Positions 18,228 to 25,607 of a stretch of DNA of 37,559 nt are shown here, piece by piece; position 1 is the first letter of the stretch, and each line of letters opens with the position of its first letter. Origin of the DNA: Acidobacteriota bacterium (GTDB lineage Bacteria; Acidobacteriota; Terriglobia; Acidiferrales; UBA7541); the NCBI GenBank assembly GCA_013287135.1, contig JABDEK010000037.1:1-37559 (forward strand), in the 5' to 3' direction. The translations under genes were made by a program, and so were the position numbers. The notes below the pieces were generated by a model. That model was not told the origin of the DNA. It saw only the letters and a program-made list of their open reading frames with translations, and ran no database searches.

Positions 18228-18292
18228 GGAGCGCTTGCTGGAGTGTTTCGTATACGCCGGCATGTCTTCCTTGAAAACCTCGCGTCTGAATC
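18228..18292 (+). pseudogene. transposase fossil fragment
   Basis: The plus strand encodes GALAGVFRIRRHVFLENLA, nearly identical to part of the transposase stub at 28207-28428, where the same stretch reads GALAGVFRSRRHLVLENLA. DNA agreement is about nine in ten over ~57 bases. Only this short block survives. Confidence 0.7.
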
Positions 18293-18330
18293 CACGCACC
18301 CGTAGAACGGCGCAAAGGGATGCACCTCTC

Positions 18331-18362
18331 AAAAGAAAAGGGCCGGAAAGATACGGCCCTCT
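18331..18362 (-). terminator. rho-independent terminator of phosphoesterase gene
   Basis: On the minus strand GGGCCG, an 8-nt loop and CGGCCC (18340-18359) are followed by TTTTCTTTT. It lies about 30 bases after the stop of the gene at 18391. Confidence 0.8.
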
Positions 18363-18390
18363 TCTTGCAAGTTCAGAACAGCTCAGCGGA

Positions 18391-19638
18391 CTAGGGTTCG
18401 CCGAACAGGTCGGTCATCGCCGCGGTACCAGCGTCGCAGGCATGGTTCAAGCAGGGCAGCTTGAATCCACCTTCGAGGGTCTTCAGCAGCGAGAAATGAT
18501 TGTAGTAAACGTTGCTCTGCAGGTTGTGGAAGCCATAGTTGGTGTCCACGATGGCTGCAACCTGGTTGACAGTCGGCGCGACACTGTAGTCATCTTCGTC
18601 CCAGATGGTGACGATGGCGGCGTGGCCCTGCTTCCAGGCTGGAGAAGCGTGAATCGCGTTCACTATCCTCTCGAGTGCCTGATCGCCCAGCGCCATCAAT
18701 GCCGGATTGAGTCCAGTCTGGGTGCCGTTGTCATTGGGGTCGGATGCGCAGAACGCGGTGCCGTTGCTGCGGCCGTGCTGGTCGTTGCACTGGTTCGGAG
18801 CGATGAACGAATAGTTCGGCACTTTGCCCGAGCCCAAATCGGCATAGAGGCCGCCGGCTCCGTCAAATGGAGCAACTTGCGCCAGGCTGTTTTCCGGGTT
18901 GGTACCAGTTTCTGTGGACAGGAAATAGGCGAACGGGTTGTGCTTCACGGCGTATAACTGAACGATATTGCCCAAGCTGAAGCTAGCGGTAGGATCCAGC
19001 GTATTAAACAGTGTGAAATCCGTCAGGTTGGTAAAGTTGCCGTCGCTGTAGTTGATCAGGTCAGCGCCGCCCAGCGGGAGGCTTTCCTGATAGCTCTTCC
19101 AGGTCTTTCCGGCAGCGACCAACTGATCGGCGATGCTCATTCCCAGGATGCTCGAGTCGGCCAGGTAAAATTTCACGCCATCAATGTTGTTGACGCCGGG
19201 AGGCCCGGTTGTCTCGTTGCTGTAATCGATGGCCGGTGTGGCCGCGTCCGTTCCGTTGCCCGAGACTGGGCAAATCGGGGTCCCCGTGGACTCAAAACTA
19301 GTAACGACGGCGACGATGTTCGGCGAGCAACCGGTGTTGTGCCAGTCCGGCGGATTGTCGTCCAGGATTCCGAAGTTTGACCCGCCATTCACTTCCAGAT
19401 AGTTCGTCAAGCTGGGATGCGCCACCGCGAAATAGTTGGTGGCCAGATTCGCGGAACTCGCGTACTGAGTGGTGAACGGTGCGGCCGGATTATTGAGAAC
19501 CTGAGAGTAACCGTGATTTTCCATCATAATTACCCATACATGGTTCAGCGGCGGGACGTCTTTCGGAACAGGGCCCTCTTGCGCAAACGCGGACGTAGAT
19601 AAACCGGCCAGAAGAGCGGCCAAGACGAGCTTCTTCAT
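18391..19638 (-). CDS. secreted phosphoesterase (acid phosphatase / phospholipase C-like superfamily)
   Basis: Encodes 415 aa. A Sec signal peptide (AFA cleavage at residue 19) is followed by the phosphoesterase-family start HVWVIMMENHGY (residues 33-44) and HPSLTNYLEV (74-83). Later blocks IWDEDDYS and YNHFSLLKTLEGGF near the C-terminus carry the second set of metal or substrate residues typical of PF04185. Members hydrolyse phosphate esters or phospholipids outside the cytoplasm; the substrate here is unknown. The start ATG follows AAGGAGA. Multiple cysteines suggest disulphides. A terminator follows directly, so the gene is monocistronic or last in its unit. Confidence 0.85.
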   Translation of the reverse strand: MKKLVLAALLAGLSTSAFAQEGPVPKDVPPLNHVWVIMMENHGYSQVLNNPAAPFTTQYASSANLATNYFAVAHPSLTNYLEVNGGSNFGILDDNPPDWHNTGCSPNIVAVVTSFESTGTPICPVSGNGTDAATPAIDYSNETTGPPGVNNIDGVKFYLADSSILGMSIADQLVAAGKTWKSYQESLPLGGADLINYSDGNFTNLTDFTLFNTLDPTASFSLGNIVQLYAVKHNPFAYFLSTETGTNPENSLAQVAPFDGAGGLYADLGSGKVPNYSFIAPNQCNDQHGRSNGTAFCASDPNDNGTQTGLNPALMALGDQALERIVNAIHASPAWKQGHAAIVTIWDEDDYSVAPTVNQVAAIVDTNYGFHNLQSNVYYNHFSLLKTLEGGFKLPCLNHACDAGTAAMTDLFGEP

Positions 19639-20234
19639 TTGATTCTCCTTAAATTGTTTTTGAGTTGTGGCTTCTGATTGTCGAAAGAGCCTGAGCGAGA
19701 TAAACGCGACCGGCGAAATCTAGCAGCGAATTGTGAGCGAACGGTTAAGGCGGTATGAAGAGATAAATAAATGAAAGCCTGTCCCTAGCCAAAATTCCAT
19801 CCGCGCTGAAAATGGCACGATTCTCCCTCCGTACAGTGTGAAGAATCTGAACTCGACCATGAGTGTCTAGGAGGAGCGCGAGACGCTCTCGATGAGCGCA
19901 TGCGCACGCGGCGTATTTACAACTGGCAGCTTCACGGCTGGCGGCCTCACAGATTTTGTGGTCAATCAGGAAGGCGACGAGTTCTTCAAAGCATGACCAA
20001 TCTGTGCCTCCGTTTTTCATTCATAGTGATGCACCAAAAGAGTGCAAATTGTCCCCGCTACACCTCGCGAACAAGCCCAAGAACATCGCTGTGCATTAGG
20101 AGCGTTCGGCTACCAGCCTTAAATCGTCTAACGTTAATCGGGACCTAGCGGGTCTCTGGCGTTAGTTCTGTTATCGACAATTACGCTGCAAACCGCAAAT
20201 GGCGATGTCGTTAGTGAATTCTCGCGCCTCGAGA
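19639..20234. other. intergenic, no gene recognised
   Basis: About 600 bp between the phosphoesterase start and the end of the NTF2-like gene. Includes the phosphoesterase leader. Weak short frames only; no RNA gene seen. Confidence 0.4.
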
Positions 20235-20654
20235 TTATGTGGGCATCCTTTCGACCCATTGAGCGCGAAATGCGGGAGCCGGGAATGGATCCGCAAAGTA
20301 CTGTGTTTCCCGCGCAACCTTGACGCCGCTGAACTCCATGATGCTCACGGTGTAGGACGGCTTGCCGTCATACGTCAGGATGAATTCGGTGACCCAAAGA
20401 TTACCGCTGCCAATGATTCGCCGGATAGAAAACCGCTTATTGCTCGGCTGACTGGCGCGCTGGCCCTGTATGTTGCTTCGGCCGCGGGTTCGCTCGCCTG
20501 ACTGCGGGTAGTCCAGCACCGCGTCCTCGAGATAGATGAGGTGCTCCGTTACAAAATCGTTGGCATCGGACGCCGCCCAATGCTGATCCAGTGCCGCACA
20601 GATCTCTTGATCTCGCGCTCCAGAATCCTGCTGCTTCTGTTGTTGACCGTTCAT
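20235..20654 (-). CDS. NTF2-like / SnoaL-like protein
   Basis: Start set at ATG 20654, which follows GGAGG with 6-base spacing. The 139-aa product has the SnoaL-like layout: a first helix (ALDQHWAASDANDFVTEHL), LEDAVLDYPQSGE, a GRSNIQG helix start, and four beta strands (LWVTEFILTYDG, SYTVSIMEF, ETQYFADPF). It is the last gene of the minus-strand enzyme cluster, 136 bases after the MBL gene. Members of this fold act as small hydrolases, isomerases or binding proteins; the ligand is unknown. Confidence 0.75.
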   Translation of the reverse strand: MNGQQQKQQDSGARDQEICAALDQHWAASDANDFVTEHLIYLEDAVLDYPQSGERTRGRSNIQGQRASQPSNKRFSIRRIIGSGNLWVTEFILTYDGKPSYTVSIMEFSGVKVARETQYFADPFPAPAFRAQWVERMPT

Positions 20655-20790
20655 CTTCAGCCTCCAATTTGACAAGAAGCTAGATGCTTTAGCGGAATCG
20701 AAGTGTACTGCTCGTCAAGTCGCGCGATTTCCGGCGCCTTTTCAACCCCATCATGCGCGAGGAAACATTCGCATCAGCGGTTGATGTAGG

Positions 20791-21651
20791 TTATGGCTGC
20801 GGGAATCCGAACATCAACCACGACTGATTGGCTACCCAATGCGGGTATAGCTCCGTCATCTGGTCGAAGAGCTCCTGGTCAGACGTCGCGGTTTTCTGCA
20901 CCCGATCGAAGTCCTGCAGATAACGCTTGGTGTCTTGGATCGTCGAGGGAGAATCGGGCGCGCCAGTCTTCTTGTGACCGGCAACAACAATCGCCGGGTT
21001 CAGCGCCGCCAACCGGTCTAGCGCCGCGATCCAATTCTTTCGGCTCTCGGGGGTGGTGTCGCCGACGTACATGCGGCATTGGTTGTACACAACGTCGCCA
21101 GCGACGATCAGGCCGATCGATGGAACGTGTAGAGACGTCGAATCGGGACAATCGGTGCGGCCCTGCTTGATGATGCGCAGTTCATGGCCCTCGAGAGTGA
21201 ACGTGTCGTGCTCATAGGGCTCAGGTGGAACCAACTTAGTGGCCACTTGCCCAGGAAAGAGCCGGCGGGCTAATCGCTCCACCGTGGGAGAAAAAGACAT
21301 CTGCATGGCGTTCACCGTCTTGGGAGTTGCTATTGCCCGAGCGCCCGGGAAACGGTCGAGCAGAATGCTCAGACCGTAGAAGTGGTCGAAATGGGCGTGC
21401 GTTATATAGATGGTCTCCAAGTTGCGGTTGTGCAGAGCAGTCCAATCCGCGAGAGCCTCGGCCTCAGACACCGTCGTCATGGCGTCTACCAGCACCGCGT
21501 CGTATTCGCCGAAGATTAAAGTCGACGTGATCGGGTCAAAGCCGAACGCTTCGCCGAAGGGTTTTGGCCGCTCGCCGACCATAGCCTTTCCCGGGGCGGT
21601 AAAAACGTTCACACCAAGCGTGGTCTCTTTCAGTCCGTTTGTGCCACCCAT
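20791..21651 (-). CDS. MBL-fold metallo-hydrolase
   Basis: Encodes 286 aa. The zinc motif THAHFDH (H85, H87, D89, H90) is intact; later metal ligands are likely D in VAGDVVYN and H in VVAGHKKTG. Family members hydrolyse thioesters, lactones or esters. The C-terminus ends FGFPQP after a helical region that probably caps the active site. The start ATG follows AAGGGAGA. It sits between the VOC and NTF2-like genes in a likely co-transcribed cluster. Substrate not determinable. An uncharacterised detoxifying or catabolic hydrolase is the best guess. Confidence 0.85.
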   Translation of the reverse strand: MGGTNGLKETTLGVNVFTAPGKAMVGERPKPFGEAFGFDPITSTLIFGEYDAVLVDAMTTVSEAEALADWTALHNRNLETIYITHAHFDHFYGLSILLDRFPGARAIATPKTVNAMQMSFSPTVERLARRLFPGQVATKLVPPEPYEHDTFTLEGHELRIIKQGRTDCPDSTSLHVPSIGLIVAGDVVYNQCRMYVGDTTPESRKNWIAALDRLAALNPAIVVAGHKKTGAPDSPSTIQDTKRYLQDFDRVQKTATSDQELFDQMTELYPHWVANQSWLMFGFPQP

Positions 21652-21751
21652 CTGGTTCTCCCTTCGACGTCAGAGCGAGTGACTGTTCAAGGCAGAGATT
21701 GTCAGAAGTGCGCCGACGGAGCGCAGAGTTGGCATCCGTCCGGGCCGAGCG

Positions 21752-22198
21752 CTAACCGTACTTGAGATCGGTGCTCTGTCCGACCTCGATAATATAACCG
21801 TCTGGATCGCGGATGTAGCAGCGAATCTCGCCGTACTTGGCAATCGGTTCCGTGAGGAACTCGGCTCCTCGACTTTTCCATAATTTGTAGCACGCTTGAA
21901 TATCCGCAACGCGGAAATTCATAAAGCTATTGATGTGATTTGGGTCGGGGACGCTGAGCGTTACCGTCGGCTTATCCGGGGTCGGCCCGCCTCCAACGTT
22001 CAGAATCATCCAGATATTCGCAAGCTGAAGGTACGGGGGCGCGTTGCCGTCACCCATGGTCAAAATGCGGGCGCCGAACACTTTTTCGTAGTAGCGAGCC
22101 GATCGTTCGACGTCGGCGACGGTGAGAAAGTGCGCGATGCTGATCCCCTCTCGCGGTGGCATCTCATAGCTCTTCTGTTCGACTTGTACGGCCGTCAT
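21752..22198 (-). CDS. VOC-family (glyoxalase/dioxygenase fold) protein
   Basis: Start at ATG 22198, preceded by AAAGGAG; a longer frame upstream has no ribosome-binding site. The 148-aa product has two beta-alpha-beta-beta-beta halves: HFLTVADVERSARYYEKVFG, then NFRVADIQACYKLWKSRGAE and a closing RDPDGYIIEVGQ with the metal-ligand Glu. This is the standard VOC layout for glyoxalase I, fosfomycin-resistance and ring-cleavage relatives; the substrate is not specified by motifs. The His in HFLTV and the final Glu are plausible metal ligands. A conserved ~37-bp element lies 26 bases upstream of the start and recurs before the cupin gene. Confidence 0.85.
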   Translation of the reverse strand: MTAVQVEQKSYEMPPREGISIAHFLTVADVERSARYYEKVFGARILTMGDGNAPPYLQLANIWMILNVGGGPTPDKPTVTLSVPDPNHINSFMNFRVADIQACYKLWKSRGAEFLTEPIAKYGEIRCYIRDPDGYIIEVGQSTDLKYG

Positions 22199-22223
22199 GG
22201 ATGGCTCCTTTCGATATAGTGCG

Positions 22224-22261
22224 CAGAATACGTTAAACATCACTACAGACATTCGAAACGT
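22224..22261 (-). promoter_or_regulatory. paired upstream element, VOC copy
   Basis: This sequence aligns with 22787-22822 with one gap and few mismatches. Read on the minus strand both contain GTTTCGAA, GTCTGT, GTGATG and TTCTG in order. It ends 25 bases before the VOC start codon. A promoter or operator. Confidence 0.5.
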
Positions 22262-22299
22262 TTGTTCTTTTAAGCCTACAAAAAGCCGTTCAGCTCCTC

Positions 22300-22770
22300 C
22301 TACGACTTGTTGTTTCGCGGATCGTCTTTCGCGTTGAGGTATTCCAGTCCAAGCGGCCCCAGCGCGGTGATTTGCGTGACGTACTCGCCGGATTTCGCCC
22401 AGTGGAAATGGTGCGTGTTGCCGGGGAGGATGATCACCGCGCCGGGCGGATAGGCTTCCAACTTACTCGCGTCGAATTCATCCCCCAGTCCGATATAAAA
22501 CACGCCGGAAATCACGGTATAGACTCGATCCTCTGGATGCTTGTGAGGCATCAGCTTCGCGCCGTGGGGCGATTTGACCCTGATTGTGTAAGGGCCGGGC
22601 TCCGAGGGCTGACCCACGACGACGGCCAGGCGGACGGAAGGCGGGAACGCCGGGAACGGTTTCCAATCGACATCTTCGGTCAAGATGGTTTTGAAAACGT
22701 CCTGCCCGAGTTGGTGAGGCCGGACTTCGCTTTGCTGGGCACGCTTTACGCCGCTGGTTTCCTGAGACAT
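22300..22770 (-). CDS. cupin-domain protein
   Basis: Encodes 156 aa with one cupin barrel. Motif 1 appears as PHKHPEDRVYTVISGVFYIG (two His and one Glu-like metal ligand set) and motif 2 as PGAVIILPGNTHHFHWAKSG. The N-terminal ~45 residues form an extra strand region. Small cupins of this kind act as metal-dependent dioxygenases, isomerases or sensors; nothing fixes the activity here. The start ATG follows AAGGAGG. Its upstream element matches that of the VOC gene, so the two probably share a regulator. Confidence 0.85.
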   Translation of the reverse strand: MSQETSGVKRAQQSEVRPHQLGQDVFKTILTEDVDWKPFPAFPPSVRLAVVVGQPSEPGPYTIRVKSPHGAKLMPHKHPEDRVYTVISGVFYIGLGDEFDASKLEAYPPGAVIILPGNTHHFHWAKSGEYVTQITALGPLGLEYLNAKDDPRNNKS

Positions 22771-22786
22771 ACAAACCTCCTTCGTT

Positions 22787-22822
22787 CAGAAAATGTAAAG
22801 CATCACACAGACTTTCGAAACA
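22787..22822 (-). promoter_or_regulatory. paired upstream element, cupin copy
   Basis: Second copy of the element at 22224-22261, placed 16 bases before the cupin ATG and just upstream of its ribosome-binding site. Recurrence in the same position before two neighbouring genes supports a regulatory role. Confidence 0.5.
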
Positions 22823-22895
22823 TGCCCGCCAAGATTGGCCTCGAACGCCTCCCATCCTCAACGTCCCGAAGATCAGAATTGCGTCGGACGCCGGC

Positions 22896-23528
22896 CTAGA
22901 TTTGGCCCAGGTAGTATCCGAGCCGATTTTCGACATCCCCCGGCTTCTGGAAGCCGCGCGCCGTGAGTGCTTTGATCCCTTCCTGGGCGGCGGATCGACC
23001 AAGCGACTGATGCACGCATCCCACCCGGCGCCGAGTTCGACGTCCGGCGGCAAGCTGGTGTTGACGAGCCGCTTGGTGTTGGCGATCGCCCATTTGTCGA
23101 ACTTGGCGATCCGCGTCGCGAGCGCCTCTACGAACGCATCTAGCTCGGCGTCCGCCAGGGCGCGATATGTAGCCGTAGGCCTCGGCCTGCTCTGCTCTGA
23201 TGTCTTCCGAGCTCAACAGCACCTCGAGAGCGCGGTTTCGGCCGATGAGTCGCGGCAGACGAGCCATCGGGCCTCCTCCGGCGACCATTCCCACGCCCAC
23301 CTCCCATTGCGAGATGATGGTCTTCTCGCGGCTGGCAAAACTCATGTCGCACGCCAGCGTGACCTGCTCGTCGGCCTCCAGAGCGTTCATGACTTGCTGA
23401 AACTGCTTGACCATTTCCGGGCTCATCACGTTGAGCGGTGGGTTGTCGATCGTGACACGCCAATAGGCGGGCGACCGCCGGGTCATGCGGATCTGTACGG
23501 GCTTCGTAAGTGCGCTTGCGGTTGTCAT
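22896..23528 (-). pseudogene. enoyl-CoA hydratase/isomerase (crotonase), deleted and frameshifted
   Basis: The start ATG at 23528 follows AGGAGA, and the N-terminus (YWRVTIDNPPLNVMSPEMV) is a typical crotonase. Two defects follow. First, at about 23357-23365 the frame jumps from NALEADEQV directly to LACDMSFASREK; by family comparison some 60-70 residues are missing, including the oxyanion-hole segment before ELALACD. Second, between about 23165 and 23005 the true protein (FVEALATRIAKFDKWAIA, then LPPDVELGAGWDACIS) lies in another frame; a compensating shift restores the natural end EGIKALTARGFQKPGDVENR. The product would lack the active site. The two frameshifts could be sequencing errors; the deletion is less easily explained that way. 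Confidence 0.85.
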
Positions 23529-23598
23529 GGCATTCTCCTGTCTATTCGTTCGTCTCGGAAACCGATTGATTGTCCCCAACGTTTTCTCGTGATTCGGA

Positions 23599-24126
23599 TC
23601 ATTTGTTACTTGCCGGCAGTTTGTTGATTGATGCCGCACCTGCTTTGCTGACGATCTCGTCCTGGGAATCCGCGCCTCCCGAACAACCGATTGCGCCGAT
23701 AATCATCCCCTGTTCAATCAGTGGGATGCCGCCTCGAGACGCAATGATTCCATCGAACTCGAGCAGATAGTTGAGATGCATAAGGTTGATACCGTTCTCG
23801 AACTCCTTCGTTGGGCGCCGAAAGGTCGCGGCTGCTCGCGCCTTGTGCTCGGCAATCTGAATAGACGCAAGCATCGCGCCGTCCATTCGTTGAAAGGCCA
23901 CCAGGTTGCCGCCGGAATCGACCACCGCTACGTTCATCTTCCAATTCCGTTTCTTCGCCTCTGCCACCGCCGCGTCAATAAGCGACTGGGCTCGGTCTAG
24001 TGATATCGGTGGGCCATACGGAGTGTCGAAAGGCATTTTGTCGGGCACAAAATCGAGAGGATTTGTTTGCGTGGGCTGCATCGCCGGACTCGCACCAACG
24101 GCGCTTCCTGTTTTCTCATTTGACAT
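23599..24126 (-). CDS. GlcG/HbpS-type heme-binding-like protein (DUF336)
   Basis: Encodes 175 aa. From about residue 40 it matches the GlcG/HbpS family: SLDRAQSLIDAAVAEAKKR, NVAVVDSGGNLVAFQRMDGA, AEHKARAAATFRRPT, and the glycine-rich close GMIIGAIGCSGG. Family members bind heme or cobalamin, or occur beside glycolate and diol metabolism genes without known catalysis. The start ATG follows AGGAGG. The N-terminal ~35 residues are extra and not hydrophobic enough for export. Second gene of the cluster, 47 bases after the short gene at 24174. Confidence 0.85.
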   Translation of the reverse strand: MSNEKTGSAVGASPAMQPTQTNPLDFVPDKMPFDTPYGPPISLDRAQSLIDAAVAEAKKRNWKMNVAVVDSGGNLVAFQRMDGAMLASIQIAEHKARAAATFRRPTKEFENGINLMHLNYLLEFDGIIASRGGIPLIEQGMIIGAIGCSGGADSQDEIVSKAGAASINKLPASNK

Positions 24127-24173
24127 ACGTCCTCCTTCACATGTGTCAACGGGTATTTATGAGATGACTTCGC

Positions 24174-24425
24174 CTAAGGTTGGTACCCGTCCGCCATCCA
24201 TTTTGCGAATAGCTCAATGCGAGATTGAGGCCAAGGGCCTTCTCCTCTTGGCGGTGGAGGCGGCATTACCGCGCCACCGATTCCCCGAATGCGGTCGTAG
24301 ATCGCGGCCGCGTGCGCTTTGACGTCATCATAGCTTGCCAGGTTGAACCCCTTGATCATGCCTTGAATGTCTCGCTCCGTAAAAAGCGGGCGAATGTCCG
24401 CTTGAAAGCTCGTCAGTTTCGTCAT
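24174..24425 (-). CDS. conserved short protein, cytochrome-c-context type
   Basis: Encodes 83 aa from ATG 24425 (GAGG five bases upstream); an earlier ATG at 24449 lacks a ribosome-binding site. The sequence has a recognisable layout, DIRPLFTERDIQGMIKGFNL, AAAIYDRIRGIGGAVMPPPP and WPQSRIELFAKWMADGYQP, close to small domains found beside c-type cytochromes and oxidases, but it has no CxxCH. The first base pairs overlap the stop of a tiny upstream frame (ATGA). It is now the first intact gene of the cluster. Function unknown. Confidence 0.65.
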   Translation of the reverse strand: MTKLTSFQADIRPLFTERDIQGMIKGFNLASYDDVKAHAAAIYDRIRGIGGAVMPPPPPRGEGPWPQSRIELFAKWMADGYQP

Positions 24426-24472
24426 TGACGCCTCACACTGTCTGACCATTCCAGTTGCGGTTTCGCTTCCAT
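24422..24472 (-). CDS. candidate 16-aa ORF overlapping next gene
   Basis: ATG 24472 lies 7 bases after AAAGGAG and opens a 16-codon frame ending TGA at 24422-24424, which overlaps the ATG at 24425 (ATGA). A slightly longer start at 24478 overlaps the stop of the aldo/keto reductase tail. It may couple translation between the two genes or be a leftover. Confidence 0.3.
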   Translation of the reverse strand: MEAKPQLEWSDSVRRQ

Positions 24473-24474
24473 GT

Positions 24475-24662
24475 TCATGCTCCTTTCGGAATGAAACCCG
24501 GAACGCCGGTTGTTACCACTTGATTCAGCCTCCGTCTGGTCTGGATGTGATTGATTTCGTCGAGCGCGTCTTGCGGAAGAGCAGAGATGTCGAAATTCTC
24601 TGTCGCACGGGCCGCAGTCCGGGGCGTGGTAAGCAAAGCCGTGCCGCGCTGCACCGCCCCAC
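24475..24662 (-). pseudogene. aldo/keto reductase C-terminal fragment
   Basis: In a frame different from the kinase, the sequence reads AVQRGTALLTTPRTAARATE, ENFDISALPQDALDEI and VVTTGVPGFIPKGA, then a stop at 24475-24477. This resembles the end of aldo/keto reductases (AVQRG followed by an ENF-type helix). Only the last ~60 residues remain. Its stop overlaps the ATG at 24478, so the parent gene was probably the first member of the enzyme cluster. Identification is from motif memory and should be confirmed by search. Confidence 0.6.
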
Positions 24663-25607
24663 GCGCTCGATGACGGGATCGATTTCTTTCACGTAATAAG
24701 ACGGAGTCGTAGGTGCGCTTTTTTCGCGCTGGCGAAGCATTTCGTCGAATGTCTTGGCCTCGAACGGACGCCTGCCAGTGAAAATTTCGTAGAGCACCAG
24801 ACCTAACGAGTAAAGATCGCTCTGCGGAGTAATCTCTCCGCCTGCAATCTGCTCCGGTGACATATACGCGAGCGTTCCAGCGCGCGCATCGTCTGTGTTC
24901 GGGTCGAATGACACTGCCGCGAGACCGAAGTCCATGACACGGACGCGTCCGCGACCATCAAGCATGACATTGCCCGGTTTTAGGTCGCGATGAATGATGC
25001 CGTGCTCGTGCGCTGCAGCTAGGCCAGTGCACATCTGTCTCGCTATATCCAGTGCTTTGTCCGGCGACAGGCGGCCGATGCGCCGCATCAAGGAGGCGAG
25101 ATCTTCACCATCCACATATTCCATACTGAGAAATGTTTGTCCTTCGGCTTCACTCAGGTCAAAGACTCGGCAGACATTCGGATGAGAAACTTGCCGCGCT
25201 AACCGCACTTCGCGGTGAAAACGGTCGACGGCGTTCGCGTTTAACAGTAGCGACGCAGGCAAGAATTTCAATGCTACCGGCTGGCCGAGTTTCAAATCCT
25301 CGGCGCGATAAACTTCTCCCATTCCGCCCTTGCCCAGTGGCGAAACGATGCGGTAGCGCTCGGCCAGCGTGGTCCCCGGAACAAAACGAGCTTCGTATCC
25401 GAAATTCGAAGTGTGAGAGGGGCTGTGGCGTGAATCGGACGCGATACGTGGCGGGGAGTTCGGAGATCCGACCGCGCGATCTCCACGGGCAACGGGCGAG
25501 TCCAGCCGCGTCACCGTCGGCGTATTGCTGGGATCCACGGGCGTGGCGCAAGCGGGACAAAACCGCGCACCATCGGGCATTTCATGCGCGCATGAGGAGC
25601 ATTTCAT
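24525..25607 (-). CDS. Ser/Thr protein kinase, truncated and fused
   Basis: Starts with a zinc-ribbon (CSSCAHEMPDGARFCPAC), a linker, then a Hanks-type kinase domain: glycine loop LGKGGMGEVY (91-100), VALKFL with K114, HRDLKPGN (H206-D208), DFG (226-228) and MSPEQ (249-253). All catalytic motifs are intact. Normally the domain ends with another ~40 residues and is followed by a long sensor region, often of several hundred residues. Here it breaks off after DPVIERV (about residue 316, near 24660), and the last ~44 residues are an out-of-frame reading of an aldo/keto reductase tail. The C-lobe is therefore incomplete and no sensor remains. Activity is doubtful. Confidence 0.8.
   Translation of the reverse strand: MKCSSCAHEMPDGARFCPACATPVDPSNTPTVTRLDSPVARGDRAVGSPNSPPRIASDSRHSPSHTSNFGYEARFVPGTTLAERYRIVSPLGKGGMGEVYRAEDLKLGQPVALKFLPASLLLNANAVDRFHREVRLARQVSHPNVCRVFDLSEAEGQTFLSMEYVDGEDLASLMRRIGRLSPDKALDIARQMCTGLAAAHEHGIIHRDLKPGNVMLDGRGRVRVMDFGLAAVSFDPNTDDARAGTLAYMSPEQIAGGEITPQSDLYSLGLVLYEIFTGRRPFEAKTFDEMLRQREKSAPTTPSYYVKEIDPVIERVGRCSAARLCLPRPGLRPVRQRISTSLLFRKTRSTKSITSRPDGG

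Noticed and set aside
18214..18957. 247-codon plus-strand frame opposite the phosphoesterase
   Set aside because: The opposite strand carries a signal peptide and conserved motifs; this is its shadow apart from the short transposase fossil at its start.
22902..23627. 241-codon plus-strand frame opposite the crotonase
   Set aside because: Antisense of a recognisable though broken gene.
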